64,000 nt of DNA from Amycolatopsis suaedae (GTDB taxonomy: Bacteria; Actinomycetota; Actinomycetes; Mycobacteriales; Pseudonocardiaceae): NCBI RefSeq assembly GCF_004214935.1, contig NZ_SFCC01000008.1, positions 308,400 to 372,399 of the forward strand, in the 5' to 3' direction. The first letter of the stretch is position 1, and the number at the start of each line of letters is the position of its first letter. Below, piece by piece: positions 37,598-46,405 of the stretch. Below the pieces are notes generated by a model, which made no database searches, was not told the origin of the DNA, and saw only the letters and a list, made by a program, of their open reading frames with translations. Position numbers and translations under genes: made by a program.

Positions 37598-38188
37598 TCA
37601 GCTCGCGGCGGCGAGTTCTTCCAGGAATACCTCGCGGCACACCGGAGCGCAGAACACGTAGGTCGCGCCCTCGTGTTCGTGGGTGACGGTCGCGGAGGCG
37701 GGATCCACCCGCATACCGCATACCGGGTCGATGCCGTCCTGCGCGGCAGGAGCGGTCTCGCGGTACCCGGCGGTGATCATCCTCGTGAGATCGGTCGACG
37801 ACAGCGGGCGCCCGAGTGCACCGATGGCGCCCTCGTCGAGGCCGACGATCTGCACCCACGCGTGAGGTTCACGGTGAAGCCGGCCGGGGTCGTCGACGAA
37901 CTCGGCGAGCAGGCCGGTGATCCGCGGAACGTAGTAGCCACCTGCCTCGGCCGGTTTCACCGAGGCGGGCAACGTCAGCCTGACCACGAAAGGAGGCGCG
38001 CTGGAATCTCCCGCATGCCACGCCACGGGCTCGTGGACGACGACCTGGGTCATCGCCCGCGCGCCGTCGAGCACGGCCTCGGGGGCACCTCCGGACGGCA
38101 CGAGGCCGGTCGCCACGCGTTCGGCGATCCGCGTCCGCGTGCCGGTGTCGAACCTGCCGGCGGGCAGGTAGATCTCGATGAACATCAT
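37598..38188 (-). CDS. Tautomerase-like protein with C-terminal YHS domain
   Basis: 196 residues from the ATG at 38188, which overlaps the upstream stop as ATGA and has AGGAGGTG before it. The first 130 residues (FIEIYLPAGRFDTGTRTRIA, then MTQVVVHEPVAWH) resemble a tautomerase-like fold. The last 50 residues are a YHS domain (DPVCGMRVDP, then EGATYVFCAPVCREVF) whose Cys residues may bind metal, as in copper-transport and monooxygenase proteins. I do not know this fusion from a characterised protein. It is cotranscribed with a peroxiredoxin-like gene, suggesting a redox or metal-stress role. Confidence 0.7.
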   Translation of the reverse strand: MMFIEIYLPAGRFDTGTRTRIAERVATGLVPSGGAPEAVLDGARAMTQVVVHEPVAWHAGDSSAPPFVVRLTLPASVKPAEAGGYYVPRITGLLAEFVDDPGRLHREPHAWVQIVGLDEGAIGALGRPLSSTDLTRMITAGYRETAPAAQDGIDPVCGMRVDPASATVTHEHEGATYVFCAPVCREVFLEELAAAS

Positions 38189-38742
38189 CGGACCGGCACC
38201 TCCTGGCGCACGAGGGTGAGCAGTTCGGCGACCGACCATTGGTCGTTGGCGTGCTCGCCGTACTTGACCGCGAGCACCGTGCCGTCGGCGCCGATGAGGA
38301 AGTCCGCGGGCAGGCCGAGCCTGCCGCCGTGCGGGCTGGGTGGCGGCGCGGGCACGCGGCGGCGCAGGACCGCGGGCACGGTGACCGCCACCGCCCTGGC
38401 GATGCCGGGCCAGGCCCGCGGGTCGAGCAGGGCACGCCGGGCCGAGGTGACGCCGAAGGTCCGGTAGAGGTCCTGGTCCGGGTCGGCCACCAGGTCGAAC
38501 GGCAGGTCGCCCGCCTGCTCACGCAACTGGTCGGCGGGCGAGTGGAACACGACCACCTCGCGCACCCCGGCGGCGGTGATCTCGTCCTGGCGCACGGCGA
38601 ACGAGCGCAGGTGCACGTTGCAGACGGGACAGCCGGCGAACCGGCGGAACTGCAGGTGCACCACGCGGTCGGGGTCCGGAACCCGTACGGGCACGCCGGC
38701 TATGGACACGACATCGACGACGGGACTCGATCTGCCCAGCAT
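38185..38742 (-). CDS. Peroxiredoxin-like (AhpC/TSA) family protein
   Basis: 185 residues. Thioredoxin-fold strands surround the motif RRFAGCPVCNVHLRSF, with a CPVC active site near residues 38-41. AAGVREVVVFHSPADQLREQ, DLVADPDQDLYRTFGV and LGLPADFLIGADG follow the AhpC/TSA layout. The exact peroxiredoxin Thr/Arg set is not clear, so a reductase for organic peroxides or another disulfide reductase is inferred. First gene of a two-gene operon with the YHS protein, divergent from a TetR regulator across a 72-bp region with dyads. Confidence 0.8.
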   Translation of the reverse strand: MLGRSSPVVDVVSIAGVPVRVPDPDRVVHLQFRRFAGCPVCNVHLRSFAVRQDEITAAGVREVVVFHSPADQLREQAGDLPFDLVADPDQDLYRTFGVTSARRALLDPRAWPGIARAVAVTVPAVLRRRVPAPPPSPHGGRLGLPADFLIGADGTVLAVKYGEHANDQWSVAELLTLVRQEVPVR

Positions 38743-38768
38743 GAACCAACCCTTCTTAGGAGTACGAT

Positions 38769-38803
38769 GTACGCTTAAAACTCAAAATACGCGTAAGCTG
38801 TAC
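38769..38803. promoter_or_regulatory. TetR-type operator between peroxiredoxin-like and TetR genes
   Basis: GTACGCTTA (38769-38777) and TAAGCTGTAC (38794-38803) are inverted copies with a one-base offset; the 8-bp palindrome TACGCGTA (38788-38795) lies between. The region is AT-richer than its flanks and serves both divergent genes. Confidence 0.55.
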
Positions 38804-38814
38804 GCTGTCAAGCC

Positions 38815-39447
38815 GTGCCTCGACCTCGCTCGCTGACTCAGGCAGGGATCGCAGCGGCCGCGCTGGCGGTGATCGACAGGGACGGACTGCCCGCGCTGTC
38901 GATGCGGGCGGTCGCGACCGAACTCGGTATGGGCACCATGTCGCTCTACCGCTACGTCTCCGATCGCGAGGAGCTGGAGACCTGGGTGGTCGACCACGTG
39001 CTGAGCGGCATCGACCTGGAGGTGCCGCCGCGGGCGAGCTGGCAGCGCCAGCTCACCGTGCTCGCCGAACGGTTGCGTGAGGCCGTCGCCGGGCACCCGG
39101 CGACCATCCCGCTGCTGGTGGCGCGCCGGCACGCCGCGCCCAGTTCGGTCCGCTGGATCGAGGCGACGCTCGGTGCCTTCACCCGTGCCGGGTTCACCGG
39201 CAAGGAACGGGTGATCGCGCAGCGCACACTGGTCAGCTACCTGCTCGGCGCACTCCAGAGCGAGCACTACGGCGCCCTGTCCGGCGCGGGCACGGCGGCG
39301 ATGGCAGCGCTGCCCGGCGACGAATTCCCGCTGGTCGCCGAGACGGCGGCGCTGGCCCGCACGGTGCCGGCGGCGACCGAGTTCCGCCGCGGCCTCACCG
39401 TCGTGTTGCGTGGCCTGGAGCAATCCCGGCGATCCGGGGGACAATAG
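38815..39447 (+). CDS. TetR-family regulator
   Basis: 210 residues from a GTG at 38815. The HTH is SMRAVATELGMGTMSLYRYV, of the TetR_C-type group with GMGTMSLYRYV (often regulators of drug or redox enzymes). The C-terminal all-helical ligand domain (60-210) ends with the family-typical EFRRGLTVVLRGLE. It is divergent from the peroxiredoxin-like/YHS operon and probably represses it and itself. The ArsR gene starts 4 bases after its stop and is likely cotranscribed. Confidence 0.92.
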   Translation: MPRPRSLTQAGIAAAALAVIDRDGLPALSMRAVATELGMGTMSLYRYVSDREELETWVVDHVLSGIDLEVPPRASWQRQLTVLAERLREAVAGHPATIPLLVARRHAAPSSVRWIEATLGAFTRAGFTGKERVIAQRTLVSYLLGALQSEHYGALSGAGTAAMAALPGDEFPLVAETAALARTVPAATEFRRGLTVVLRGLEQSRRSGGQ

Positions 39448-39451
39448 GGAC

Positions 39452-39796
39452 ATGGACGCGGTGACGGAAGTCCAGCTCGCCCCGGAGCAGCGGGGCCACT
39501 CGGCGCAGCCCGCTCGCGACGAGATCCACATCGAGGCCGTGCTGCACGCCCTCGCCGATCCGGTACGGCTCGCCATCGTGCGCCAGCTCGCCGGGCCGGG
39601 CTGTGAGATCGCGTGCCGCGGGCTGGAGGTGTCGGTGAGCAAGTCGACGCTGACCCACCACCTGCGGATCCTGCGCGAGGCCGGCGTCATCACCGACCGC
39701 CACCAGGGAACGGCCAAGTACAACTCGCTGCGCCGCGAGGACCTGGACGCACTGTTCCCCGGCCTGCTGAACGGCATCCTCGCCGCCCCGAGATGA
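39452..39796 (+). CDS. ArsR-family regulator
   Basis: 114 residues from the ATG at 39452. The winged helix shows LHALADPVRLAIVRQLAGPG, CRGLEVSVSKSTLTHHLRIL and REAGVITDRHQGTAKYNSLR. Two Cys (CEIAC) precede helix 3, but the classic ELCVCDL metal site is absent, so a metal ligand is uncertain. It sits between TetR and a protein of unknown function and may act on the nearby MFS gene, as many ArsR-type regulators paired with DHA1 transporters do. Confidence 0.9.
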   Translation: MDAVTEVQLAPEQRGHSAQPARDEIHIEAVLHALADPVRLAIVRQLAGPGCEIACRGLEVSVSKSTLTHHLRILREAGVITDRHQGTAKYNSLRREDLDALFPGLLNGILAAPR

Positions 39797-39823
39797 CCAG
39801 GTGAACCCGTCGAGAGGGACACG

Positions 39824-40294
39824 ATGACCATCCCGCCGCGCACCGCCACCGACGAGTACTTCCGCCGGGCCAACGACGCCGGCGGGGTGCGGCGGACCCT
39901 GGACATCGAGTTCGACGTCGACCTCGGCGAACTGGCGCGCGGTCACCGGGTGGTGGCCCGCGGGCTCGAGCTGGCCCGCGGTGGCGCCGCCCTGCACTAC
40001 GAGTTCGTCCCCGGCGGGGTGGAGAACCTCTTCCACGCCTACTGGCTGTTACGAGCCGAGGACGACGTGGGCACCAGCTACAGCGACTACAACGGCGGAG
40101 CGTTCTCCCCGGCGGCCGGCGAGGCCGCACACGGCACCCGCGACATCGGCGGCACCGTTCCCGACACCGCGACCTGCGTCCGCCTGCACTTCACACCCGC
40201 GCAGGGCTGGACGCCGGACGAGCCGTGGTGCCGTGCCCTGGCGATCAACCTGCGCACCGGAGAAGTGCACGCGCACACCACGCCCCCGGCGTGA
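39824..40294 (+). CDS. Conserved-looking protein of unknown function, contains a TTA codon
   Basis: 156 residues from the ATG after GAGAGGGAC. No signal peptide or membrane segment. The sequence is mixed alpha/beta (TLDIEFDVDLGELARGHRVV, then ENLFHAYWLLRAEDD). No family recognised. Leu76 is encoded by TTA (40049-40051), a codon very rare in high-GC actinomycetes and read by the bldA tRNA in Streptomyces, so synthesis may depend on growth stage. Follows ArsR by 27 bp, same strand. Confidence 0.7.
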   Translation: MTIPPRTATDEYFRRANDAGGVRRTLDIEFDVDLGELARGHRVVARGLELARGGAALHYEFVPGGVENLFHAYWLLRAEDDVGTSYSDYNGGAFSPAAGEAAHGTRDIGGTVPDTATCVRLHFTPAQGWTPDEPWCRALAINLRTGEVHAHTTPPA

Positions 40295-40460
40295 TCGTCG
40301 TTACGGTGTGCGACCTCACGCCGTTCGAGGATGATTTTTCGGCTCCGATCGGTTGAACTGGTAGCAGACAGCTCAGCGATGTCGGGGTCCGCGCTGGCCT
40401 GTCTCTTTTTGTGTCCACCGCTGGATCGATACAGCCCATCGCTTCCTCGAAAGGAGAGCC

Positions 40461-41630
40461 GTGCCCATCGCGCTGCTCGCGCTCGCTATCGGTGCCTTCG
40501 GCATCGGCACCACCGAGTTCGTCATGATGGGGGTGTTGCCGGAGGCCGCCGCCGACCTGAACGTGGACATCCCCACCGCGGGTTACCTGATCTCCGGCTA
40601 CGCGCTGGGTGTGGTGATCGGGGCTCCGCTGCTCACGGCCGTCGCGGTGCGACTGCCCCGCAAGACGATGCTGCTGGCCATGATGGCCATGTTCACCGTC
40701 GGCAACCTGCTGTTCGCGTTGTCGCCCAACGCCGAGGTGGGCGTCGCCTTCCGGTTCGTCGCCGGCCTTCCGCACGGCGCGTTCTTCGGTGCGGGCGCGG
40801 TCGTCGCGTCCAGCCTCGTCGACCGGGGCAACCGGGCCAAGGCCGTCTCGATGATGTTCGTCGGCCTGACGCTGGCCAACGTGATCGGCGTGCCGCTCGG
40901 CACGCTGCTCGGCCAGCAGGTCGGCTGGCGTGCCACCTTCGCCGTCGTCGCCGCGATCGGTCTCGTCGCCATGGCGGCCATCCAGAAGCTGGTTCCGCAC
41001 CAGGGCAAGCCGGCCGAGGCGTCGCTGCGCGGCGAGCTGGCCGCGTTCCGCCGCCCGCAGGTGTGGCTGGCGCTGGCGATCGTCACGTTCGGCCTCGGCG
41101 GCGTGTTCGCGTGCCTGTCCTACATCGCCCCGATGCTGACCGACGTCGCCGGATACGCGCCCGGCGACGTGACGCTGCTGCTCGCGCTGGCCGGGCTCGG
41201 CATGACCATCGGCAACCTGCTCGGCGGCCGCCTGGCCGACCGGGCTCTGATGCCCAGCCTCTACGTGGCCCTGACCGCCCTGGCCGCCGTGCTGGCCGTC
41301 TTCACGGTCACCGCGGAGGGCAAGGTCGGCGCGGCCATCACCGTGTTCGCCGTCGGCGTCGCCGGGTTCATGATCGGCCCGATGCTGCAGGCGCGGATCA
41401 TGGAGAAGGCCGGTGGTACGCCGTCGCTGGTGTCGGCGGCCGTCCAGTCGGCGTTCAACATCGCCAACTCGATCGGCGCCTACCTGGGTGGCCTGGTCAT
41501 CGCCGGCGGGCTCGGCCTGGTCGCGCCGAACTGGGTGGGCGCCATGCTGGCGGTACTTGGTCTGAGCATCGCCGCGGTGTCCGGCCTGCTCGACCGCCGC
41601 GAGACCGCTCCGGCACCCGCTACCGCCTGA
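40461..41630 (+). CDS. MFS transporter, AraJ/DHA1 family
   Basis: 389 residues from a GTG after AAAGGAGA. Twelve membrane segments with the opening ALAIGAFGIGTTEFVMMGVL and PEAAADLNVDIPTAGYLISG, a hallmark of the arabinose-efflux-like group; loop 2-3 is short (RLPRKTML). Members export drugs or sugars. The 166-bp upstream gap has no clear operator. ArsR and TetR genes upstream suggest regulated expression. Confidence 0.9.
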   Translation: MPIALLALAIGAFGIGTTEFVMMGVLPEAAADLNVDIPTAGYLISGYALGVVIGAPLLTAVAVRLPRKTMLLAMMAMFTVGNLLFALSPNAEVGVAFRFVAGLPHGAFFGAGAVVASSLVDRGNRAKAVSMMFVGLTLANVIGVPLGTLLGQQVGWRATFAVVAAIGLVAMAAIQKLVPHQGKPAEASLRGELAAFRRPQVWLALAIVTFGLGGVFACLSYIAPMLTDVAGYAPGDVTLLLALAGLGMTIGNLLGGRLADRALMPSLYVALTALAAVLAVFTVTAEGKVGAAITVFAVGVAGFMIGPMLQARIMEKAGGTPSLVSAAVQSAFNIANSIGAYLGGLVIAGGLGLVAPNWVGAMLAVLGLSIAAVSGLLDRRETAPAPATA

Positions 41631-41634
41631 CCCG

Positions 41635-41669
41635 CACCGGCGGCCCGTCAGCCGAACGGGCCGCCGGTG
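41635..41669. terminator. Convergent terminator overlapping the DUF3017 stop
   Basis: Perfect 14-bp stem (41635-41648 with 41656-41669) and 7-base loop, between the MFS and DUF3017 genes. Its right half codes for the last residues of the DUF3017 protein. Confidence 0.85.
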
Positions 41670-41995
41670 ATCGTCAGGGCCACGAACAGGATCACCACGG
41701 CGAACCCGAGGTAGCTCAGCACGTCGATGGCCTTGCCGCGGATCGCCAGCAGACCGGCCTTCACCTCGGGCAGCACCGCCCGCAGGCCGGCCGCGACCAG
41801 CAGCGCCACCGCGATCAGCGCGGCGCCCTGGCGCCAGTGGTACTGCCAGATCCGCACGCCCGCCACCAGGACGATCAGCATGACCACCAGGAACGGGAGG
41901 TGCACCACCCACGACCGCCTGCTCGGCGGCGGCGGTGGCTGCTCCGGCTGGCTGGGACCGGCGGACTCCCTGGGGGAGGCGGGCACGACAGTCAC
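41648..41995 (-). CDS. DUF3017 membrane protein
   Basis: 115 residues from the GTG at 41995, which overlaps the folD stop (GTGA). A Pro/Ser-rich cytoplasmic start (about 30 residues) is followed by three hydrophobic segments. The folD-DUF3017 pair is conserved in actinobacteria (Rv3356c/Rv3355c). Function unknown; translation is coupled to folD. Confidence 0.88.
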   Translation of the reverse strand: MTVVPASPRESAGPSQPEQPPPPPSRRSWVVHLPFLVVMLIVLVAGVRIWQYHWRQGAALIAVALLVAAGLRAVLPEVKAGLLAIRGKAIDVLSYLGFAVVILFVALTITGGPFG

Positions 41996-42849
41996 GCTGC
42001 TCGCTCGGCGGCCTCGACGACGTTGCTGATCAGCATCGCCCTCGTCATCGGGCCGACGCCGCCCGGGTTGGGCGCCAGGTAGCCGGCGACCTCGGCGACG
42101 TCCGGACGCACGTCACCGGTGAGTTTGCCGTCCACCCTGGAGACGCCGACGTCCAGTACCGCGGCACCCGGCCGGACCATGTCCGGCGTGATCAGGTGGG
42201 GCACACCGGCGGCGGCCACGACGATGTCCGCGCGCTTGATCTCCGCCTCGACGTCACGGGTGCCGGTGTGGCAGAGGGTGACGGTGGCGTTCTCGCTGCG
42301 CCGGGTCAGCAGCAGCCCGAGCGGCCTGCCGACGGTGATCCCCCTGCCGACGACCGTGACCCGCGCACCGGCCAGCGGCACCTCGTAGCGGCGCAGCAGC
42401 TCGACGATGCCTAGCGGCGTGCACGGCAGCGGCGCGGGCTCACCCAGCACCAGCCGCCCGAGGCTGACCGGCGCGAGCCCGTCGGCGTCTTTAGCGGGCG
42501 AAAGCCGCTCCAGGACGGCGCCGGAGTCCAGGTGGGCCGGCAGCGGCAGCTGGACGATGTAGCCGTGGCAGGCCGGGTCGGCGTTCAGCTCGTCGATGAC
42601 CGATTCGAGCTTGGCCTGGGAGATGTCGGCAGGCAGGTCGCGCCGGATGGACGCGATGCCGACCTTCGCGCTGTCGGAGTGCTTGGCCTTCACGTACCAG
42701 TGCGAACCGGGATCGTCGCCGACCAGCACGGTGCCCAGCCCGGGGGTGATTCCGCGCTCGGCCAGCGCGGCCACCCTCGGACCGAGTTCCGCGAAGATGG
42801 CGTCCTTGGTGGCCCTGCCGTCGAGAATCGTCGCCGTCACGGCCGCCAT
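41992..42849 (-). CDS. folD: Methylenetetrahydrofolate dehydrogenase/cyclohydrolase
   Basis: 285 residues. [14 protein letters not shown] near residue 52 holds the catalytic Lys, [12 protein letters not shown] is the central signature, and [19 protein letters not shown] the NADP-binding turn; the end reads [18 protein letters not shown]. It interconverts methylene-, methenyl- and formyl-tetrahydrofolate and feeds the purine enzymes PurN and PurH encoded elsewhere in this window. It starts with ATG at 42849. Confidence 0.96.
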   Translation of the reverse strand: MAAVTATILDGRATKDAIFAELGPRVAALAERGITPGLGTVLVGDDPGSHWYVKAKHSDSAKVGIASIRRDLPADISQAKLESVIDELNADPACHGYIVQLPLPAHLDSGAVLERLSPAKDADGLAPVSLGRLVLGEPAPLPCTPLGIVELLRRYEVPLAGARVTVVGRGITVGRPLGLLLTRRSENATVTLCHTGTRDVEAEIKRADIVVAAAGVPHLITPDMVRPGAAVLDVGVSRVDGKLTGDVRPDVAEVAGYLAPNPGGVGPMTRAMLISNVVEAAERAA

Positions 42850-42862
42850 TGTTCCAAAGCCC

Positions 42863-43846
42863 TCACCGGCGGGGACTCCACCCGGCGATCACGACGGCGA
42901 CCAGGGCGAGCAGCACCCCACCCAGCGTCGACGCGGTCAGGTGCTCCCCCCGCGCGGGAGCGACGACGTCCAGCAGGACCGACCCGACGAGCTGCCCGGC
43001 GATGGCCGCCAGCCCCAGCAGCAGCACCCCGGTCCAGCGCACCACCAGCGAGGCCACCGCGATGAACACGATGCCGACGAGCCCGCCCAGGTAGAGCACC
43101 GGATTGGCGGGTACACCGGTGGGCCCGCCGCGGACGGCCAGCGACACCAGCCATGCCAGCACCAGTGCGACGAAGCCGACCGCGAAGTTGCCGAGAGTAG
43201 CCGTCAGCGCGTTGTCCGCCGCCGCGCCCACCCGGCCGTTGATCGCCTGCTGCACCGCGACACACGCCCCCGCCGCGACCGGCAGGACGATTAGCCACAT
43301 CTCGTTCCCGCCGATCTCGGCCATGCCGGCCGAGACCGACCACGCGACGGCGGCCAGCGTCAGTCCGGCACCGAGCACCCTGGTCCAGCTGAGCGCCTTC
43401 GGGCCGGCGGGACCGAGCCCGGCGCGGTCGACCAGCAGGCTGCTCACGGTCTGCCCGGCCACCACGCCGACGGTGAACAGGGCCAGGCCGAGCACCACGA
43501 CGGTGATCGACTGCCCGGCGACGAACAGCGCCCCGGCCAGCCCGCCGAGGCAGTGCCACGGCCGCAGCGTGCCCTCCCGGACGGCGTGGGCCACGGCCGT
43601 GAAGCCGGCTCGCATCCGCGCCGCGAACGGCAACGCGGCAAGCAGCAGGACCAAACCGCCGCCGAACGAGATCACCGCAGCGAGCAACCCGTCGTGCAGC
43701 TCCTCGCCCAGCTGGCCATTGATCCGGCCCTGCACCGCCATCGCGATCCCGGAGACCACCGCGAGCGTTACTCCCAGTACACGGCGGATGACGGAGGGCC
43801 CGCTCGGGACGGTGCCCGGATCCGCCGTCGGAGTGGTGGCAGTCAT
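42863..43846 (-). CDS. DMT-family (YdcZ/DUF606 repeat) transporter
   Basis: 327 residues from the ATG at 43846; another ATG nine bases upstream is possible and the ribosome site is weak. Ten hydrophobic segments form two homologous halves, each starting with a similar motif: [20 protein letters not shown] and [19 protein letters not shown]. This inverted five-helix duplication is typical of the DUF606 branch of drug/metabolite transporters. Substrate unknown. It ends 14 bp before folD on the same strand and may be cotranscribed. Confidence 0.87.
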   Translation of the reverse strand: MTATTPTADPGTVPSGPSVIRRVLGVTLAVVSGIAMAVQGRINGQLGEELHDGLLAAVISFGGGLVLLLAALPFAARMRAGFTAVAHAVREGTLRPWHCLGGLAGALFVAGQSITVVVLGLALFTVGVVAGQTVSSLLVDRAGLGPAGPKALSWTRVLGAGLTLAAVAWSVSAGMAEIGGNEMWLIVLPVAAGACVAVQQAINGRVGAAADNALTATLGNFAVGFVALVLAWLVSLAVRGGPTGVPANPVLYLGGLVGIVFIAVASLVVRWTGVLLLGLAAIAGQLVGSVLLDVVAPARGEHLTASTLGGVLLALVAVVIAGWSPRR

Positions 43847-44012
43847 CACCCTCATTCTGGCAACCGGATGGCCCCGAACCCGCGTACAGCCTGCGTGATC
43901 TGCGCCTCGGCACCCCCAGTCGGGCGAGTGCCAAATCACCGACCACCTGGTCGGTGGCATGAATCGCCACATGTCCCGTGCATTGACGCTGCGGACAAGT
44001 CAAGATATTCGG

Positions 44013-46349
44013 GTGGCACAACCGACGACCCAGCTGAACGCAACCGAGCAGGACACCCTGGTCAAGCAGATTGGCCTGGCCCTGTTGCGCGCCGCGCCGC
44101 GCGACTGGCGGCAGGTGTCCGCGGAGTACCGCGCCGTGGGCAGGTACCACGAGCTCACCGGGGAGGTCCAGACCGCCGACGGCGGGGTTCAGGAATGGGT
44201 CGCCACCCACGACATCGCCGCACTGTTCGGGAAGCTGCGCGCCGGTATGTACCGGGAGGGCCGCGGCACCTGGTTCAACGCCCGCTACCAGCTCGACCAC
44301 CCGTCCAGCTACAACCTCGAGTACGACCGCGAAGAGCCCAAGTGGGACCTGATGCCCCCGCCGCAGGCGTACTCGGACGAACTACGGATGTTCCCCCGCT
44401 CCGACGAGAACGTCCCGGAGTGGCTCATGCGCCGCATGGCCGGGCTCGCTCCTGAGCAGCCGGGGCCGCGGTTCCGCATGGCCCGCGTCTTCGACGGCGC
44501 CGACACCGACGGGCACCCACTGATCACCCGGCCCGACCTGACCGTCGAGGAAGCCGAGCAGGTGCTGCAGTACCTCGACGCCGCGCCGGTCATCCTGCCC
44601 AGCCGGGGCTACGACGTCGACCTGCTCGCCACCCCGCCCGAGCCGACCGTCCCGGTCGCCTTCCACACCGACGGCACCTGGATCTGGCCGGCCGCGGTCA
44701 ACTACTACCTGCGGGAGTACTCGGTCGCCCCCGAGCCCGACCTGGTCGCCCACGTGCGGGCCGCCGGCTACACCGCGCCCGAGGTGAGCGAGCAGGCCGA
44801 GCAGGCGGCGGCAGCGCACGTCACGCGTTCCGCGCCGCCGCCCCGCCCGAGTGCCCCGCCCGGGCCGCCGCCGGTCGCGCCGGCCCCCGAGACGACCTTC
44901 GTCGCACCGGTGCAGCCCGACCCCGAACCACCGCAGCCGGAAGCCCCGCAGCCGGAGCCGGTGCACGACTACGAGCCGCCGTCCTACGCCGACGCCTACG
45001 CCGAGGACGTCACCTACGCCGAGCCGCAGCAGCATGCCGACGACGGTTACGGCTACGAGCAGCAGGAACCCGAGGTCCCCTACGAGCAGCAGGGCTACGC
45101 CGAGGACCCGCAGGACCACGGGATCGGGGCCTACGCCCACGACCCGCGGGAGGACGAGGCTCAGCCGGAGCCGGAGCCGGAGCCCGAGCAGGCCACCCAC
45201 TTCACGCCGGTGCCGCCCGCCCTGGCCGACCCCGGGCCGCCGACGGCCGCCTACCACCCGGTCGACGACGAGGAGCCGGTGCTCGGGGAACTGCGTGCCA
45301 AGCTCAACGAGCTGGACGTGCCCGAGGACGCCTACCACATCGGCGAGCCGATCGACCGGGGCTGGAGCCTGGAGGAGGTCGAGTCGGGCTGGCGGGTCGG
45401 CTGGTACGACGGCGAGCTGGTCAACCCGGCGGTGTTCGGTGACGCCGACGACGCCGCCGCCTTCCTGCTGGGCAAGCTGCTGCTGGACCGCGACGGCCGG
45501 ACGAACCTCGGCGGACTGCACGAGGTGCCCGAGGAGCCCGAGGCTCCGGAGCCGCCCGCACCCGCGCCGCAGGCCGCCGTCGCGCCGCCGGTGCCGCCCG
45601 CGCCGGTCCAGCCGCCGCGCCGGGAGCCCGAGCCGCCGGCCGAGCCACCCCGCCGGGTCCCGCCGCCCGCCGCGGCCCAGCCGACGATGGTGACAGCGCC
45701 CCCGCCGAGGCCCGCACCCGCCGGTCCGCCACCGCAGGCGCCCGCCGCGGCCGCCGGGTCGCTGGGCGCGGCTCTGGACGGCGAGCCCGTCGAGCCCGGC
45801 CCGCCGCGTTCACCACGGCCGGCGGACGGCCCGCCGCCGCGCGCCCCCGAGCCCATGGCCGCGCCGCGGCCGGCGCCCGCCCCCACGCCCGCGCCACCGG
45901 CACCACCGCGTCCGGCACCGCCCCGGCGCCCGGAGCCCGAGCAGCGGCCCGCCGCCGCGGGTGGCCAGGCTGGTCAGGGCGGTGGTCAGGGGACCCAGTG
46001 GCCGATCACGCCGCTGCCGGGCGAGCCGCCGCTGACGTTGTTCCGCGGCAAGGAGCTGCGCGAGCTGCCCGCGGGCAGCGAGCTGGACCGCTTCGGCGGC
46101 CCGAACGGCAACCTGACCTACGTCGCGGGTACGCCGTTCGAGGAACGCTCGCTGGTGCCGGAGTGGATCAACCGGCCGTACCACGTCTACCGCGTGCAGC
46201 GTCCGCTCGAGGCGCTGGCCGGGGTGGCGATCCCGTGGTTCAACCAGCCGGGCGGCGGCGCGGCTTACGTGCTGCCCGCGTCGATCGAGGAGCTGCTCGC
46301 CGAGGGTGACCTCATCGAGCTGGAGCCGGGTGAGCCGCCCATCGACTGA
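44013..46349 (+). CDS. TNT-domain protein (NAD glycohydrolase toxin-like) with Pro-rich linkers
   Basis: 778 residues from GTG 44013; a longer start at 43959 is possible and the ribosome site is weak. Residues 1-260 are globular (TEQDTLVKQIGLALLRAAPR; WIWPAAVNYYLREYSVAP). A Pro/Glu-rich linker (260-420), a small domain (LGELRAKLNELDVPEDAYHI to LLGKLLLDRD) and a Pro-rich linker (about 500-655) follow. The last 120 residues match the tuberculosis necrotizing toxin fold: GSELDRFG, GTPFEERSL, RPYHVYRV with His724, and NQPGGGAAY. In the mycobacterial toxin a Gln is expected where Ala751 stands, so NAD cleavage may be weak or altered. No signal peptide or neighbouring immunity gene was seen. Confidence 0.85.
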   Translation: MAQPTTQLNATEQDTLVKQIGLALLRAAPRDWRQVSAEYRAVGRYHELTGEVQTADGGVQEWVATHDIAALFGKLRAGMYREGRGTWFNARYQLDHPSSYNLEYDREEPKWDLMPPPQAYSDELRMFPRSDENVPEWLMRRMAGLAPEQPGPRFRMARVFDGADTDGHPLITRPDLTVEEAEQVLQYLDAAPVILPSRGYDVDLLATPPEPTVPVAFHTDGTWIWPAAVNYYLREYSVAPEPDLVAHVRAAGYTAPEVSEQAEQAAAAHVTRSAPPPRPSAPPGPPPVAPAPETTFVAPVQPDPEPPQPEAPQPEPVHDYEPPSYADAYAEDVTYAEPQQHADDGYGYEQQEPEVPYEQQGYAEDPQDHGIGAYAHDPREDEAQPEPEPEPEQATHFTPVPPALADPGPPTAAYHPVDDEEPVLGELRAKLNELDVPEDAYHIGEPIDRGWSLEEVESGWRVGWYDGELVNPAVFGDADDAAAFLLGKLLLDRDGRTNLGGLHEVPEEPEAPEPPAPAPQAAVAPPVPPAPVQPPRREPEPPAEPPRRVPPPAAAQPTMVTAPPPRPAPAGPPPQAPAAAAGSLGAALDGEPVEPGPPRSPRPADGPPPRAPEPMAAPRPAPAPTPAPPAPPRPAPPRRPEPEQRPAAAGGQAGQGGGQGTQWPITPLPGEPPLTLFRGKELRELPAGSELDRFGGPNGNLTYVAGTPFEERSLVPEWINRPYHVYRVQRPLEALAGVAIPWFNQPGGGAAYVLPASIEELLAEGDLIELEPGEPPID

Positions 46350-46360
46350 GACCCGCTGAA

Positions 46361-46405
46361 CACCAGTGTTCGGATACGATTCTTATTGTGTCCGAATCAC
46401 TGGTG
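46361..46405. promoter_or_regulatory. Long dyad spanning the start of the TIM-barrel gene
   Basis: CACCAGTGTTCGGA (46361-46374) and TCCGAATCACTGGTG (46391-46405) are inverted copies apart from one extra base. The 16-base loop holds a -10-like TACGAT (46375-46380) and the GTG start (46388). It may be an operator on a leaderless promoter or an RNA hairpin that hides the start. Confidence 0.65.

Noticed and set aside
44850..45970. Dense Pro/Glu codon repeats considered as a DNA repeat element
   Set aside because: They are in-frame linkers of the TNT-domain protein with ordinary variation.
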